Below, one piece after another: positions 10,420 to 19,405 of a stretch of 64,000 nt of DNA (the first letter of the stretch is position 1; every line of letters begins with the position of its first letter). Position numbers and translations under genes: made by a program. The notes beneath the pieces were generated by a model. It saw nothing but the letters and a program-made list of their open reading frames with translations, had not been told where the DNA came from and did not search any database. The stretch is taken from the NCBI RefSeq assembly GCF_001984575.1, contig NZ_LZNS01000001.1, positions 7,145,012 to 7,209,011 of the forward strand, in the 5' to 3' direction. The stretch comes from Streptomyces sp. MP131-18 (GTDB taxonomy: Bacteria > Actinomycetota > Actinomycetes > Streptomycetales > Streptomycetaceae).

Positions 10420-11820
10420 GTGAGCACCGTGCCGAGCCCGACACCGGAACCGGCGGACGAGCACCGGGTGATCAACCCGGCAACCGAGGAAGTCATCGCC
10501 ACCGTCCCCGCCACCGCCCCCGCCGAGGTCGACGCGGCCGTCCGCCGCGCCGCCGCGGCCCAGCGCCGCTGGGCCGCGCTCGCCCCCGCCGACCGGGCGC
10601 GGCTCCTGCGGCGGTTCGCCACGGCCGTCGACGACGCGGGCCAGGAGCTGGCCCGGCTCGAAGTCGCCGAGGCCGGGCATCCGCTCGGCCAGGCGGCGTG
10701 GGAGGCGGGCAACGTTCGCGACCTCCTCGACTACGCCGCGGGCGGCGTCGAACGCCTGACGGGCCGTCAGATCCCGGTCGGCGGCGGCCTGGACGTCACT
10801 TTCCACGAGCCGCTCGGCGTCGTCGCCGTCATCGCCCCGTGGAACTTCCCCATGCCCATCGCCGCCTGGGGCACCGCGCCCGCCCTCGCCGCCGGGAACG
10901 CCGTGCTGCTCAAGCCCGCGGAGAACACCCCGCTCACCGCGCTGCGGCTGGCCGGCCTCGCCCTGGACGCCGGGCTGCCCGAGGGCCTGTTCCAGGTGCT
11001 GCCGGGCGCGGGCCCCGTCACCGGCACTGCGCTCGTGGACCACCCGCAGGTGGCCAAGATCGCGTTCACCGGTTCCACCGCCGTCGGCCGCGCCATCATG
11101 GCCCGCTGCGCGGCCACCGTGAAGCGCGTCACCCTGGAACTCGGCGGCAAGAGCCCCAACATCGTCTTCGCCGACGCCGACCTGGCGCGCGCCGCGGCCA
11201 CCGCGCCCGCCTCGTTCCTGGACAACGCGGGCCAGGACTGCTGCGCGCGCAGCCGCATCCTGGTCCAGCGCACCGTCTACGACCGCTTCCTCGCGCTCCT
11301 CGAACCCGCCGTCCTCGCCGTCACCGTCGGCGACCCCGCCGACCCCGCGACCGCGATGGGTCCGCTGATCTCCGCGGCCCAGCGGGCCCGCGTGCGCGGC
11401 TACGTGCCCGAGGACGCACCCGCCGCCATCCGCGGCACCGTCCCCGCGGGCCGGGGCTACTGGTATCCGGCGACCGTGCTCGAAGCGCACCACGCGGGCG
11501 AACGCGCCGCCGCCGAGGAGATCTTCGGCCCGGTCGCCGTCGTCACGCCCTTCGACGACGAAGAGGAGGCGGTGCGGCTCGCCAACGCCACCGACTACGG
11601 CCTGGCCGGCTCCATCTGGACAACCGACGCCGGCCGCGCCATCCGTGTCTCCCGCGCCGTCGCCGCGGGCAACCTCTCCGTCAACTCCCACAGCAGCGTT
11701 CGCTACGCCACCCCCTTCGGCGGCTACAAGCAGTCCGGGCTCGGCCGCGAACTCGGCCCCGACGCACTGCGCGCCTTCACCGAGACCAAGAACGTGTTCT
11801 TCAGCACCCAGCACGACTGA
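10420..11820 (+). CDS. NAD(P)-dependent aldehyde dehydrogenase
   Basis: About 466-residue ALDH-superfamily enzyme that oxidises an aldehyde to the acid; here probably the aldehyde made after gamma-glutamylation of the imported amine. Seen: APWNFPMPIAAWGTAPALAAGN, KPAENTPLTALRLAGL, FTGSTAVG, catalytic glutamate in TLELGGKSPN, catalytic cysteine in NAGQDCCARSRI, and EEIFGPVAVV. Start is uncertain: GTG at 10411 (overlapping the glnA4 stop), 10420 and 10429 are all in frame. It is followed after 57 bp by an SDR gene, completing a three-gene operon. Confidence 0.9.
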   Translation: MSTVPSPTPEPADEHRVINPATEEVIATVPATAPAEVDAAVRRAAAAQRRWAALAPADRARLLRRFATAVDDAGQELARLEVAEAGHPLGQAAWEAGNVRDLLDYAAGGVERLTGRQIPVGGGLDVTFHEPLGVVAVIAPWNFPMPIAAWGTAPALAAGNAVLLKPAENTPLTALRLAGLALDAGLPEGLFQVLPGAGPVTGTALVDHPQVAKIAFTGSTAVGRAIMARCAATVKRVTLELGGKSPNIVFADADLARAAATAPASFLDNAGQDCCARSRILVQRTVYDRFLALLEPAVLAVTVGDPADPATAMGPLISAAQRARVRGYVPEDAPAAIRGTVPAGRGYWYPATVLEAHHAGERAAAEEIFGPVAVVTPFDDEEEAVRLANATDYGLAGSIWTTDAGRAIRVSRAVAAGNLSVNSHSSVRYATPFGGYKQSGLGRELGPDALRAFTETKNVFFSTQHD

Positions 11821-11877
11821 CGAGAACGACTCACGACAACGACTGACGAGAAGAACCGACGGCGAACAGGAGACACC

Positions 11878-12663
11878 GTGACCGAAGCCACCGCAGTGCC
11901 CCGCCGCCTCACCGGCCGCACCGCCGTCGTCACCGGCGCGGGCAGCGGCATCGGCCTGGCGAGCGCGCGCCGGCTCGCAGCCGAGGGCGCCCACGTGGTG
12001 TGCGCCGACATCGACGCGGAACGCGGCGAGGCCGCCGCCGCGGAGACGCGCGGTCTGTTCGTGCGGGCCGACGTGACCGACCCCGCGCAGGTCGACGCCC
12101 TGTTCAAGACCGCGGACGACACCTACGGTTCGATCGACATCGCCTTCAACAACGCCGGAATCTCGCCCCCCGAGGACGACTCCATCCTCACCACGGGGCT
12201 CGACGCCTGGCAGCGCGTCCAGCAGGCGAACCTCACCTCCGTCTACCTGTGCTGCAAGGCCGCGATCCCCTACATGCGCCGTCAGGGCCGCGGCTCCGTC
12301 ATCAACACCGCCTCCTTCGTCGCGGTCATGGGCGCGGCCACCTCCCAGATCAGCTACACCGCGTCCAAGGGCGGCGTGCTGGCGATGTCGCGCGAACTCG
12401 GCGTCCAGTTCGCCCGCGAGGGCGTCCGTGTCAACGCGCTGTGCCCGGGCCCTGTCAACACCCCGCTGCTGAAGGAGCTGTTCGCCAAGAACCCGGAGCA
12501 GGCCGCCCGCCGCATCGTCCACGTGCCGATGGGGCGCTTCGCCGAGCCGGAGGAGATCGCCGCGGCCGTCGCCTTCCTCGCCAGCGACGACTCGTCATTC
12601 GTCAATGCCGCCGAATTCCTTGTGGACGGCGGTATTTCGGGCGCGTATGTCACGCCGATGTAG
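11878..12663 (+). CDS. Short-chain dehydrogenase/reductase (classical SDR)
   Basis: 261-residue classical SDR. Seen: cofactor motif TGAGSGIG at 19-26, acidic residue ADIDAERG after strand 2 (NAD preference), NNAG at 91-94, and the catalytic set Ser146, Tyr160 and Lys164 (YTASK). C-terminal VDGGISGAY is typical of the FabG-like group. It lies last in the glnA4-ALDH operon; GTG start 11878 is preceded by ACAGGAGAC. It may oxidise the alcohol of the glutamylated amine to the aldehyde, an inference from pathway logic only. Confidence 0.88.
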   Translation: MTEATAVPRRLTGRTAVVTGAGSGIGLASARRLAAEGAHVVCADIDAERGEAAAAETRGLFVRADVTDPAQVDALFKTADDTYGSIDIAFNNAGISPPEDDSILTTGLDAWQRVQQANLTSVYLCCKAAIPYMRRQGRGSVINTASFVAVMGAATSQISYTASKGGVLAMSRELGVQFAREGVRVNALCPGPVNTPLLKELFAKNPEQAARRIVHVPMGRFAEPEEIAAAVAFLASDDSSFVNAAEFLVDGGISGAYVTPM

Positions 12664-12711
12664 GCCGCCGGGAGGTGGCCGTGACGGCCGGGGTGTGAGA
12701 AGTTTCCCTCT

Positions 12712-13764
12712 GTGAGCATGACGACTCCGCCCGGCTGGTACCCCGACCCCGGCCACGCGGGCCAGGGCCAGGCACCCGAACGCTGGTGGGACGGCTCCGC
12801 GTGGACCGCGCAGACCCGGGCGGCGCAGGCGCCCCTCTCGCAGTCGCCGACCCTCCCCGGCAACGCGCCCATCGGCGGCCCGCAGCCCGCGGCCCCGCCG
12901 CCGTTCCCCGCCCAGCCGTACCCGGGGCAGCCGTACCCGCCCCAGCCCTACCAGGGGCAGTCGGTGCCCGGGTCGCCCTTCGGCGGCCCGCCGCCGCCCG
13001 CCCGCGACGGGCGGCGGCTCGCGGTCATCGTCGGCGGGATCGTGCTCGCCGCGGCACTGGTCGTCGTCGGCGCGGTGGCGCTCACCGGGGGCGACGACGA
13101 GGACTCCGAGGCCGGGCGCCCCTTCGGCGAGTCCAGCGCCCCGGCCGAACAAGCCCCGGAGGGCGGCCCCGAGGGGGACGCGGAGGAGGACGCCGAGGAG
13201 CCGTTCGGCCAGGAGGAGCCCGACGACCCGCGCGGTGGCGCGGGCCCCTACACCAACGCCGAGAGCGGCGGCGTCGTCCTGCCCGTGCTCGACGGCTGGG
13301 AGGAGAGCGACTACAGCGGTGGCATCGCCCTCACCTCGGGCCGCTACGACTGCCCCGGCCAGAGCGCGGCCGGCTGCGTGCACGGCGGCGTCTTCCTCAG
13401 CGTCATCCCCGGCGCGGCGGACGTGTCCCCCGAGGAATACGCCAGGGCCGACATCGGCGCGAACGAGAGCGACGCCTACAGCGAGGGCAGCTTCGGCGCC
13501 GTCACCGACCGGGAGGAAGTGCTCGCCGAGCCGGTCGACGTCGCGGGACAGGACGGCTTCCGCGTCCGCACCCGGATCGAGACCGCCTCGGGGACGAGCG
13601 GCCACGTGGAGTCCGTGGCCTTCCCCGCCGCGGACGACAGCGGGGCCCTCGTCGTCATCAGAAGTGCCATCGACATTGCGGACGACGCCCCTCCGGTCGA
13701 GGACATCGACCGCATCGTCACGGGCGCGCAGGCCGCCGCCACCGGGCCCGGTACCGAAGCCTGA
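12712..13764 (+). CDS. DUF2510-domain membrane protein, Pro-rich, secreted C-terminal domain
   Basis: 350-residue protein of unknown function. Seen: an N-terminal DUF2510 unit (GWYPDPGHAGQ ... RWWDGSAWT, residues 5-30), a P/Q/Y-rich linker with repeated PYPGQPYP, one transmembrane helix at about 104-122 (VIVGGIVLAAALVVVGAVAL), an acidic E/D-rich spacer, and a roughly 180-residue extracellular domain with two cysteines (DCPGQ, GCVHG). DUF2510 proteins are common in actinobacteria, often near secretion genes. A Pro-rich membrane protein and a mycosin follow on the same strand. Confidence 0.8.
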   Translation: MSMTTPPGWYPDPGHAGQGQAPERWWDGSAWTAQTRAAQAPLSQSPTLPGNAPIGGPQPAAPPPFPAQPYPGQPYPPQPYQGQSVPGSPFGGPPPPARDGRRLAVIVGGIVLAAALVVVGAVALTGGDDEDSEAGRPFGESSAPAEQAPEGGPEGDAEEDAEEPFGQEEPDDPRGGAGPYTNAESGGVVLPVLDGWEESDYSGGIALTSGRYDCPGQSAAGCVHGGVFLSVIPGAADVSPEEYARADIGANESDAYSEGSFGAVTDREEVLAEPVDVAGQDGFRVRTRIETASGTSGHVESVAFPAADDSGALVVIRSAIDIADDAPPVEDIDRIVTGAQAAATGPGTEA

Positions 13765-13832
13765 GCCGGCGCCCGTAGAGTGACCGAGTCGAGCGTGACC
13801 AGCGGAATGCCGGGCGTCCTGGGAGGGCGGGG

Positions 13833-14837
13833 ATGAACACCGAGCAGGGACCGCGGTCTTCGCCGCTGCCGCCCCTGACACCGTCGGCCCCCACCGCCCC
13901 GCCCAGACCGGCCGGCCCGCCGCGCCCCACCGCCCCACCGCGTCCCCCGGGGCCGCCGCGCCCCTCCGCGCCCCCGCCGCCCGTGGAGCTGCCGGTGGTG
14001 ACCCACAGCCCGTCCGCTGACCCCGGCGGTCCGCCCGCCCGCCGCGGCAACCCGGCCGCGGCCTTCGTGCACGCCGTCACCGCCCGCCCCTCCACCCGCC
14101 TGGCCACGGCCCTCATCTGCGGCGTGCTCGGCACCGGCCTGCTCGGCGGTGCCGCCGCGGGCACCTGGCTGGCGGACGGCGACGACCGCACCTCCGTGCA
14201 GGCCGAGTTCGACGAACGCCGCGGCCTGTGGCGCGAGGTGCCCGTCGACCGGCTGTTCCCGCCGGAGATCACGGGCGAGGAGGCCGGCCCCGGCGGCGCC
14301 GACCGGCGGTGGGTACGGGTCGCCGTCGCCCCCGACAGCACCTGCGAAGGCGCCTTCGACCCGCTGCTCACCGAGGTGCTGTCCGCCGTCGGCTGTCACC
14401 GGCTGCTGCGCGCCACCTACGCGGACGAGACCGAGACCACCGTCACCACGGTCGGCCTGCTGTTCACCGAGGCCGACACCGACGACATGGCGGCGCTCGA
14501 CGCGCGCTTCACCGACGAGGGCCTGGACGAGAGGACCGACCTGCTGCCCCTGCCCTACGCGGCCCCCGGCACCCCGGCCGAGGACTTCGGTGCCGACCAG
14601 CGGGCCAGCTGGCACATCGGCGTGGTGCCCGACCTGCCCGTCGTGGTCTGGTCGGTCACCGGGTTCGCCGACGGCCGCCCCTTCGCCGCCCCCCAGCCCG
14701 TCGCCGAGGCCACGGCGGAGGGCCGGGACACCACCGCCGCCCGCGCCGGCCTCGGCCACGACGCGGGAGCGCTGGCCGGGCACGTCGAGCGGGGCCTGAG
14801 CGCTGCCGCCGATACGTACACCAGGGAGCCGGAATGA
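13833..14837 (+). CDS. Hypothetical Pro-rich single-pass membrane protein, upstream of mycosin
   Basis: 334-residue protein I do not recognise. Seen: about 55 residues of P-P-R/P-P-A repeats, a basic stretch, one transmembrane helix near residues 90-111 (LATALICGVLGTGLLGGAAAG), then an extracellular domain of about 220 residues with two cysteines (DSTCEG, AVGCHR) that could pair. Its stop overlaps the ATG of the mycosin-like gene (ATGA), so the products are made together and may act together in the envelope. The layout resembles accessory proteins of actinobacterial type VII-like loci, but no EsxA/B or EccC is present here. Confidence 0.8.
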   Translation: MNTEQGPRSSPLPPLTPSAPTAPPRPAGPPRPTAPPRPPGPPRPSAPPPPVELPVVTHSPSADPGGPPARRGNPAAAFVHAVTARPSTRLATALICGVLGTGLLGGAAAGTWLADGDDRTSVQAEFDERRGLWREVPVDRLFPPEITGEEAGPGGADRRWVRVAVAPDSTCEGAFDPLLTEVLSAVGCHRLLRATYADETETTVTTVGLLFTEADTDDMAALDARFTDEGLDERTDLLPLPYAAPGTPAEDFGADQRASWHIGVVPDLPVVVWSVTGFADGRPFAAPQPVAEATAEGRDTTAARAGLGHDAGALAGHVERGLSAAADTYTREPE

Positions 14838-16066
14838 CAGCACTCCGCGCCCGCCGGGCCGCCGCGGCCCTCGCCGTGGCCGCCGCCCTGGCCGCGGGAA
14901 CGCTGCCAGGCGCCGCCCCCGCCCGCGCCGACTCCATACGCGACCAGCAGCAGTGGGCCCTCGACGCCGTCAACGCGCCCGCGGCCTGGGCGACGACCCG
15001 CGGTGCGGGCGTCACCGTCGCCGTGCTCGACACCGGCGTCGACGCCACCCACCCCGACCTCGTCGGCGGCGTGCGCAGCGGCGCGGACTTCGTCGACATG
15101 GGGGCCTCGCCCGGCGACCCGCAGTGGGCCGCGCACGGCACGGCCATGGCCGGGATCATCGCGGGCCGCGGACACGGTGCGGGCCGGGACTCGGGCATCA
15201 TCGGCGTGGCCCCAGAGGCCACCATCCTGCCCGTCCGCGTCCTGCTCGAAGACGACGACCCGCAGCGCGACGAGGCCCGCGAGACGCGTTCCGGCGCGCT
15301 CGCCGAAGGCATCCGCTGGGCCGCCGACCAGGGCGCCGACGTCATCAACCTCTCGCTGGGCGACGACAGCGAGTCCGCCCACCCCGACCCGGAGGAGGAC
15401 GCCGCCGTCCGCTACGCCCTGGCCAGGGGCGCGGTCGTCATCGCCTCCGCGGGCAACGGCGGCGAGAGCGGCGACCCGGTCTCCTACCCCGCCGGGTACC
15501 CGGGCGTCATCGCGGTCGCCGCGGTCGACCGCAGCGGCAGCCCCGCCGAGTTCTCCACGCGCCGCTGGTACGCCACCGTCTGCGCCCCGGGCAAGGACGT
15601 GATCGTCGCCGACCCCGACCGCGAGTACTACACCGGCTGGGGAACGTCCGCGGCGGCCGCGTTCGTCTCCGGCTCGGCCGCGCTGCTGCTGGCCGCCCAT
15701 CCCGACCTGACCCCCGCCCAGGTGCGCACCCTGCTCGCGAGCACCGCGCAGAACCCGCCGCAGGAGGGCCGGAACGACGCCCTCGGCAGCGGCACCGTCG
15801 ACCCCGCCGCGGCCATCGAGGCGGCGGCCGGGCTGACCCCGCAGCCGCTCGAACCCGCCGCGGAGCCGCACGGTGCCGAGTACTTCGGCCCGGGTCCGCG
15901 CGGCGGGGACGCGGGCCCGGACGGCACCGCGTGGCTCGCGCCGGTCTCCGGCGGTCTCGGCGTGCTGCTGCTCGGCGCGTCGGTGGCGCTGATGACCGGG
16001 CGCATCGCCCGGTGGCGGGAACGGATCAGGCGCCCGGCTGCTGAGTCCGGCCCGCCTCTTCGCTGA
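14834..16066 (+). CDS. Mycosin-like membrane-anchored subtilase (S8 family)
   Basis: 410-residue secreted subtilisin-type protease. Seen: Sec signal peptide (residues 1-33, ending APARA), catalytic Asp66 (VAVLDTGVD), His101 (AHGTAMAG), oxyanion Asn207 (SAGNGG), Ser272 (GTSAAAAF), and a C-terminal transmembrane helix at about 368-390 followed by basic residues. This is the mycosin (MycP) plan: protease domain outside, anchor at the end. Start ATG 14834 overlaps the preceding stop. Its last 41 bp overlap tail-to-tail with the serine hydrolase gene. Mycosins normally serve type VII secretion; here no secretion core is in view. Confidence 0.88.
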   Translation: MTALRARRAAAALAVAAALAAGTLPGAAPARADSIRDQQQWALDAVNAPAAWATTRGAGVTVAVLDTGVDATHPDLVGGVRSGADFVDMGASPGDPQWAAHGTAMAGIIAGRGHGAGRDSGIIGVAPEATILPVRVLLEDDDPQRDEARETRSGALAEGIRWAADQGADVINLSLGDDSESAHPDPEEDAAVRYALARGAVVIASAGNGGESGDPVSYPAGYPGVIAVAAVDRSGSPAEFSTRRWYATVCAPGKDVIVADPDREYYTGWGTSAAAAFVSGSAALLLAAHPDLTPAQVRTLLASTAQNPPQEGRNDALGSGTVDPAAAIEAAAGLTPQPLEPAAEPHGAEYFGPGPRGGDAGPDGTAWLAPVSGGLGVLLLGASVALMTGRIARWRERIRRPAAESGPPLR

Positions 16067-17006
16067 CCGAGGCCACGGCCGCCCGCGCGGCGGCCTCCAC
16101 GACCGAGATCCCGGCCTCCAGCGAGACGTGGCCGTCGGACACCACGGCCACCAGGTACTCCCGCCCGCCCGCGGTGACCCGGCCGATGCTGTTGACGTCC
16201 CACCGTTCGGTGCCGGTGCGCGGCAGCCAGCCGTTCTTCAGCTCGAAGCCCCCGCCGTCGGCGGCGGCCGATATCCCCCAGCGCTGCCCCTCGACGACCC
16301 CGCCCATCAGCTCCCTGAGGTAAGCCCTGGCCTCCGTGCTCAGCACGGAACGCTCGCCGTATATGCCGCGCAGCAGCGTCATCTGGTCCTTGCTCGTCGT
16401 CTGCGTCAGCCCCCAGTGGCCGCCGCCGCCCGCCGTCGTCGCGGTGAGCCCGAGGCGCCGGTTGGCCGCGTCGAGCCCGTCCGCGCCGCCTATGGACAGC
16501 CACAGCGCGTCGGTCGCGTCGTTGTCGCTCTGCTCGATCATCACCTCGGCGCGCGCCCGCTCCACGGACGTCAGCGTCCGCCCGGCGTCCTGCGCCTGGA
16601 GCAGCAGCGCGGCGAGGATGTCGACCTTGACGATGCTCGCGGTGTCGAAGAGCTCCCCGCCGAACGCGGCGCCCTCCCCGCCGTCGAGCGGCTGCACCGA
16701 GACGGACACCCGGGCCATGCCGACCAGGAGCGGGTCCACGGCCTTGGCCAGCAGCGCGTCCGGAGCGGCGCCGGGCGCGAGCAGGCTGGGCGAGGTGCCG
16801 GAGGAGAGCCGGCCGGGCGGGTCGGGCGCCACGGCCCGGTCGTCGGTGCCCGCCCCGGCCCAGTCGGCGGAGTCGTCCGGCCGCTGAACGCCCTCGGCCT
16901 GCCCCGGCAGCGAAACGGAGTCCCCGGCGGCGGTTGCGGCCAGCAGCGTGGTGGCGAGCGCGGTGTGCACCACCAGGGCAGGGCGGAACCGCCGCGACAG
17001 ACTCAT
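16026..17006 (-). CDS. Secreted serine hydrolase with class-A beta-lactamase fold
   Basis: 326-residue exported protein with the penicillin-binding/beta-lactamase fold. Seen: signal peptide (residues 1 to about 28), Ser-x-x-Lys at 124-127 (SIVK), SDN at 160-162, and a possible third motif around NGWLPRTG. The Glu-containing omega-loop of true class-A lactamases is not evident, so a non-lactamase hydrolase or an inactive homologue is as likely; such proteins are common in Streptomyces. The gene overlaps the mycosin gene by 41 bp at its 3' end. Confidence 0.82.
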   Translation of the reverse strand: MSLSRRFRPALVVHTALATTLLAATAAGDSVSLPGQAEGVQRPDDSADWAGAGTDDRAVAPDPPGRLSSGTSPSLLAPGAAPDALLAKAVDPLLVGMARVSVSVQPLDGGEGAAFGGELFDTASIVKVDILAALLLQAQDAGRTLTSVERARAEVMIEQSDNDATDALWLSIGGADGLDAANRRLGLTATTAGGGGHWGLTQTTSKDQMTLLRGIYGERSVLSTEARAYLRELMGGVVEGQRWGISAAADGGGFELKNGWLPRTGTERWDVNSIGRVTAGGREYLVAVVSDGHVSLEAGISVVEAAARAAVASVSEEAGRTQQPGA

Positions 17007-17136
17007 GGCGGCACGTTATCCCGCACATGTGCACGAGTCATCGCCTCCCGCATGAAGAACGCGTAACAGTGGTCGCCCTGCCCGGCGAAGGGCGACCGCG
17101 TGCGGGACGGCGTGCGGCCTCGCATACCCTCGTCGG

Positions 17137-17871
17137 GTGGCGCCCAAGAACATCCCCAGGCCGGCCTTCGCCGACGACGACGGAACGGCCGACCCGGCCC
17201 TGCGGCAGGCCCTCGCCGACTGGTCGGCCGACCCGGCGGCCGAGCCAGCGCTCCTCGCCGCCCTCCGCGGGGCGAGACTGCTGGTCCCCGTGGTCGCGGT
17301 GCTCGGCGAGGCCGAGGCCGGCCCCGACGGGCTCCGCCGGGAGAAGAGCAGCGAAATGGCCGTCCTCACCCTCGCTGTCGCCGACGGCCGCCGCGCCCTG
17401 CCCCTCTTCACCGCCACGGACACCCTGGAACGCTGGCGCGGCGACGCGAGACCGGTCGCCGTCACCGTGCAGCAGGCCCTGTCCGCCGCCGTCCAGGAGG
17501 GTGCGGGCGCCCTCGTGCTCGACATCGCCGGGCCGGTCACCTACACCCTGGCCGGTCCCGCGCTGCGCACGGTGGCCGCGGCCGGCGCCCCCGCCGCGGG
17601 GCCCGCAGTCGAACGGGCCGTTCACGAGGTGCTGCGGGCCGAGCCCGCGGTGGACGCCGCCCGCCTGGTGCCCGGCGGTCCCGCCGACGAAGCCGACGGC
17701 ACACTCGCCCTGGTCCTGGCGGAACGGGCCCCGGCCGCGGAAACCGTCGGCAGGCTCGCCCGGGCACTCGCCGCCGACGAGGTGCTGCGCACGCACCTGG
17801 TCCGCGGCCTCAGGATCGCCGTGCTGCCCCCCGGCAGCGCACTGCCCGGCGGGCCCGCCTACCACCGCTGA
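17137..17871 (+). CDS. SseB-family protein
   Basis: 244-residue cytosolic protein with SseB-like domains, function unknown in actinobacteria. Seen: LLVPVVAVLGE at 50-60, KSSEMAVLTLAVADGRRALPLFTATDTLERW (the SseB N-domain hallmark), and a second alpha/beta region with LVLDIAGPVTYTLAGPALR. There are no membrane helices or catalytic motif. GTG start 17137 fits the family start (MAPKNIPRPAF). It is followed by the aquaporin gene after about 100 bp on the same strand. Confidence 0.82.
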   Translation: MAPKNIPRPAFADDDGTADPALRQALADWSADPAAEPALLAALRGARLLVPVVAVLGEAEAGPDGLRREKSSEMAVLTLAVADGRRALPLFTATDTLERWRGDARPVAVTVQQALSAAVQEGAGALVLDIAGPVTYTLAGPALRTVAAAGAPAAGPAVERAVHEVLRAEPAVDAARLVPGGPADEADGTLALVLAERAPAAETVGRLARALAADEVLRTHLVRGLRIAVLPPGSALPGGPAYHR

Positions 17872-17973
17872 CCCGGGACGGCCCGGCCACCCGCATGGCG
17901 GGGCCTGGGGTGCGTCCGCCGCCCGTCCGCCACAGACTGCGACAGAGACGACGTCAGGCACAGGAGGGCGCGC

Positions 17974-18720
17974 ATGTCCGCCGAGACCGAACCGCAGCCG
18001 CTCGCGGCAGAATTCGTGGGAACACTGGCCCTGGTCTTCTTCGCGGTCGGCTCCGCGGTCCTGGCCGGGGAGTACATAGGCACCCTGGGCATAGCCCTGG
18101 CCTTCGGCTTCGCACTGCTGGGGCTCGTCTACGCACTCGGCCCCGTATCGGGCAGCCACGTCAATCCGGCGGTGACGCTCGGCGTGCTGCTGTCCGGCCG
18201 CATGGACCTGCGGACCGCGATCCGGTACTGGGTGGCCCAGTTCCTCGGCGCCATCGTCGGTGCCGCACTCCTCTTCCTGGTCGCCCACCAGGTCCCCGGC
18301 CTGGAGACGAGCGAGGCGTTCGGCACGAACGGCTACGGCGACCGGTCGGCGGTCGGCCTGTCCATCGGCGGCGCGTTCGTCGTCGAGGCGATGCTGACGT
18401 TCCTGCTGGTCTTCGTGTGGCTCTCGGTCACCCGGGGGGTCCTGCTGAAGGGCTTCGACGGGGTGCCCCTCGGCCTCACGCTCGGCGTCGTGCACCTGAT
18501 CGGCATTCCGCTGACCGGCACCTCGGTCAACCCGGCGCGCAGTCTCGGCCCCGCGCTGTTCGCCGGCGGGGACGCGCTGGTACAGCTCTGGCTGTTCATC
18601 CTCGCCCCGCTGGTGGGCGCGGCCCTCGGGGTGATCGTGCACCGTATCGTCCACCCGCAGAGCGACGAGTGGCTGACGGATCTGAAGGCCAGGCGCACTA
18701 AGGGAGAACAGGACCGGTGA
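17974..18720 (+). CDS. Aquaporin, MIP family (AqpZ-like)
   Basis: 248-residue channel with six transmembrane helices, passing water and perhaps small neutral solutes. Seen: both NPA boxes, SHVNPAVTLG (Asn64) and TSVNPARSLGP (Asn186-Arg189), the selectivity-filter Arg189 and His174 in GVVHLIGIPL, pointing to a water-selective AqpZ-type pore rather than a glycerol facilitator. The ATG follows GGAGG by six bases. The last 23 bp overlap tail-to-tail with the DUF1844 gene. Confidence 0.92.
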   Translation: MSAETEPQPLAAEFVGTLALVFFAVGSAVLAGEYIGTLGIALAFGFALLGLVYALGPVSGSHVNPAVTLGVLLSGRMDLRTAIRYWVAQFLGAIVGAALLFLVAHQVPGLETSEAFGTNGYGDRSAVGLSIGGAFVVEAMLTFLLVFVWLSVTRGVLLKGFDGVPLGLTLGVVHLIGIPLTGTSVNPARSLGPALFAGGDALVQLWLFILAPLVGAALGVIVHRIVHPQSDEWLTDLKARRTKGEQDR

Positions 18721-19066
18721 ACTGCTCCCCTGGCCCCGCCCCCGGCTCGTCCGGCACCGCGGACGCCTCACGGAAGGCAAGCTGGAGGGATTTCAGGCCG
18801 TCCCGCAGGGGTGCGGCGTGGTAGGAGCCGACCTCGGGCGCGCTTGCCGTGACCAGACCGGCCAGCGCGGTGATCAGCTTGCGGGCCTCGTCGAGGTCCT
18901 TGTGCTCCTCGCCGTCCTCGGCAAGGCCCAGGGTGACCGCGGCGGAGCTCATCAGGTGCACCGCGACCGTGGTGATCAGCTCCACGGCGGGCACCTCCGC
19001 GATGTCGCGGGCCATGCCACCGATGCCACCGATGCTGTCACCTTCGGGGCCACTGGGGTCGCTCAT
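18698..19066 (-). CDS. DUF1844 domain protein
   Basis: 122-residue mostly helical protein of unknown function that sits beside infC in Streptomyces chromosomes. Seen: VPAVELITTVAVHLMSSAAVTLGL and KDLDEARKLITALAGLV, the two conserved helices of DUF1844. I take the ATG at 19066 (MSDPSGPEGDS); the frame continues upstream to 20026 but that stretch is antisense to infC and is a shadow. Divergent from the infC leader. Confidence 0.85.
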   Translation of the reverse strand: MSDPSGPEGDSIGGIGGMARDIAEVPAVELITTVAVHLMSSAAVTLGLAEDGEEHKDLDEARKLITALAGLVTASAPEVGSYHAAPLRDGLKSLQLAFREASAVPDEPGAGPGEQFTGPVLP

Positions 19067-19189
19067 GCCGACCACCCTAAGCGTCCCGCGTGCCCTCCGC
19101 GGCCCAGGGCTAGCAGTCTGTGCGATCCCTTGCAAGGGTGCTGTAACATGGTGAGTGACCGGCCGGACATCGATATGCCCGGCCCGCAA

Positions 19190-19322
19190 GTGGAGGCTCC
19201 GCGCTCCCACCTGATCGGCCCCCCGGGTCGGCAGGTCATTGGTCAGGCTGCGCCCCGCGATGAGCCGCGGTGGTGCTCCCGGTCTGTGGAGCCCCGCCTG
19301 CGAGCCGTTCGGGGCGTTTTTT
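19190..19322 (+). promoter_or_regulatory. infC leader with attenuator-like terminator
   Basis: The 340 bp before infC carry no convincing gene but hold structured RNA. GTGGAG (19200) can pair with CTCCCAC (19214-19220), and CTGTGGAGCC (19284-19293) is complementary to the GGAGGCTCC strand, giving alternative folds. The leader ends in an intrinsic terminator at 19291-19322: stem GCCCCG/CGGGGC followed by GTTTTTT. This is the layout of ribosomal-protein leader attenuation (L20 or IF3 feedback is known for infC operons in other phyla). A candidate -10 TAACAT lies at 19144-19149. Confidence 0.6.
19291..19322 (+). terminator. Intrinsic terminator inside the infC leader (attenuator)
   Basis: GCCCCG at 19291-19296 pairs with CGGGGC at 19310-19315, followed by a run of six T. 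It sits 84 bp upstream of the infC start and downstream of the likely promoter, so it would stop transcription early unless an alternative fold forms. Confidence 0.75.
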
Positions 19323-19405
19323 GACGCCGTCGCGCGGCGGTCCACACAATCTATTCCGGCACGGCTGTCCGCCAGACATCCGTGCGGCGCAACCGAGGAG
19401 GCCCC

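Noticed and set aside
18818..19324. Possible leader peptide ORF ahead of infC (ATG 19148, 58 codons)
   Set aside because: It has no ribosome site, its composition is like random GC-rich sequence, and it runs through the terminator hairpin. The structured-leader reading explains the region better.
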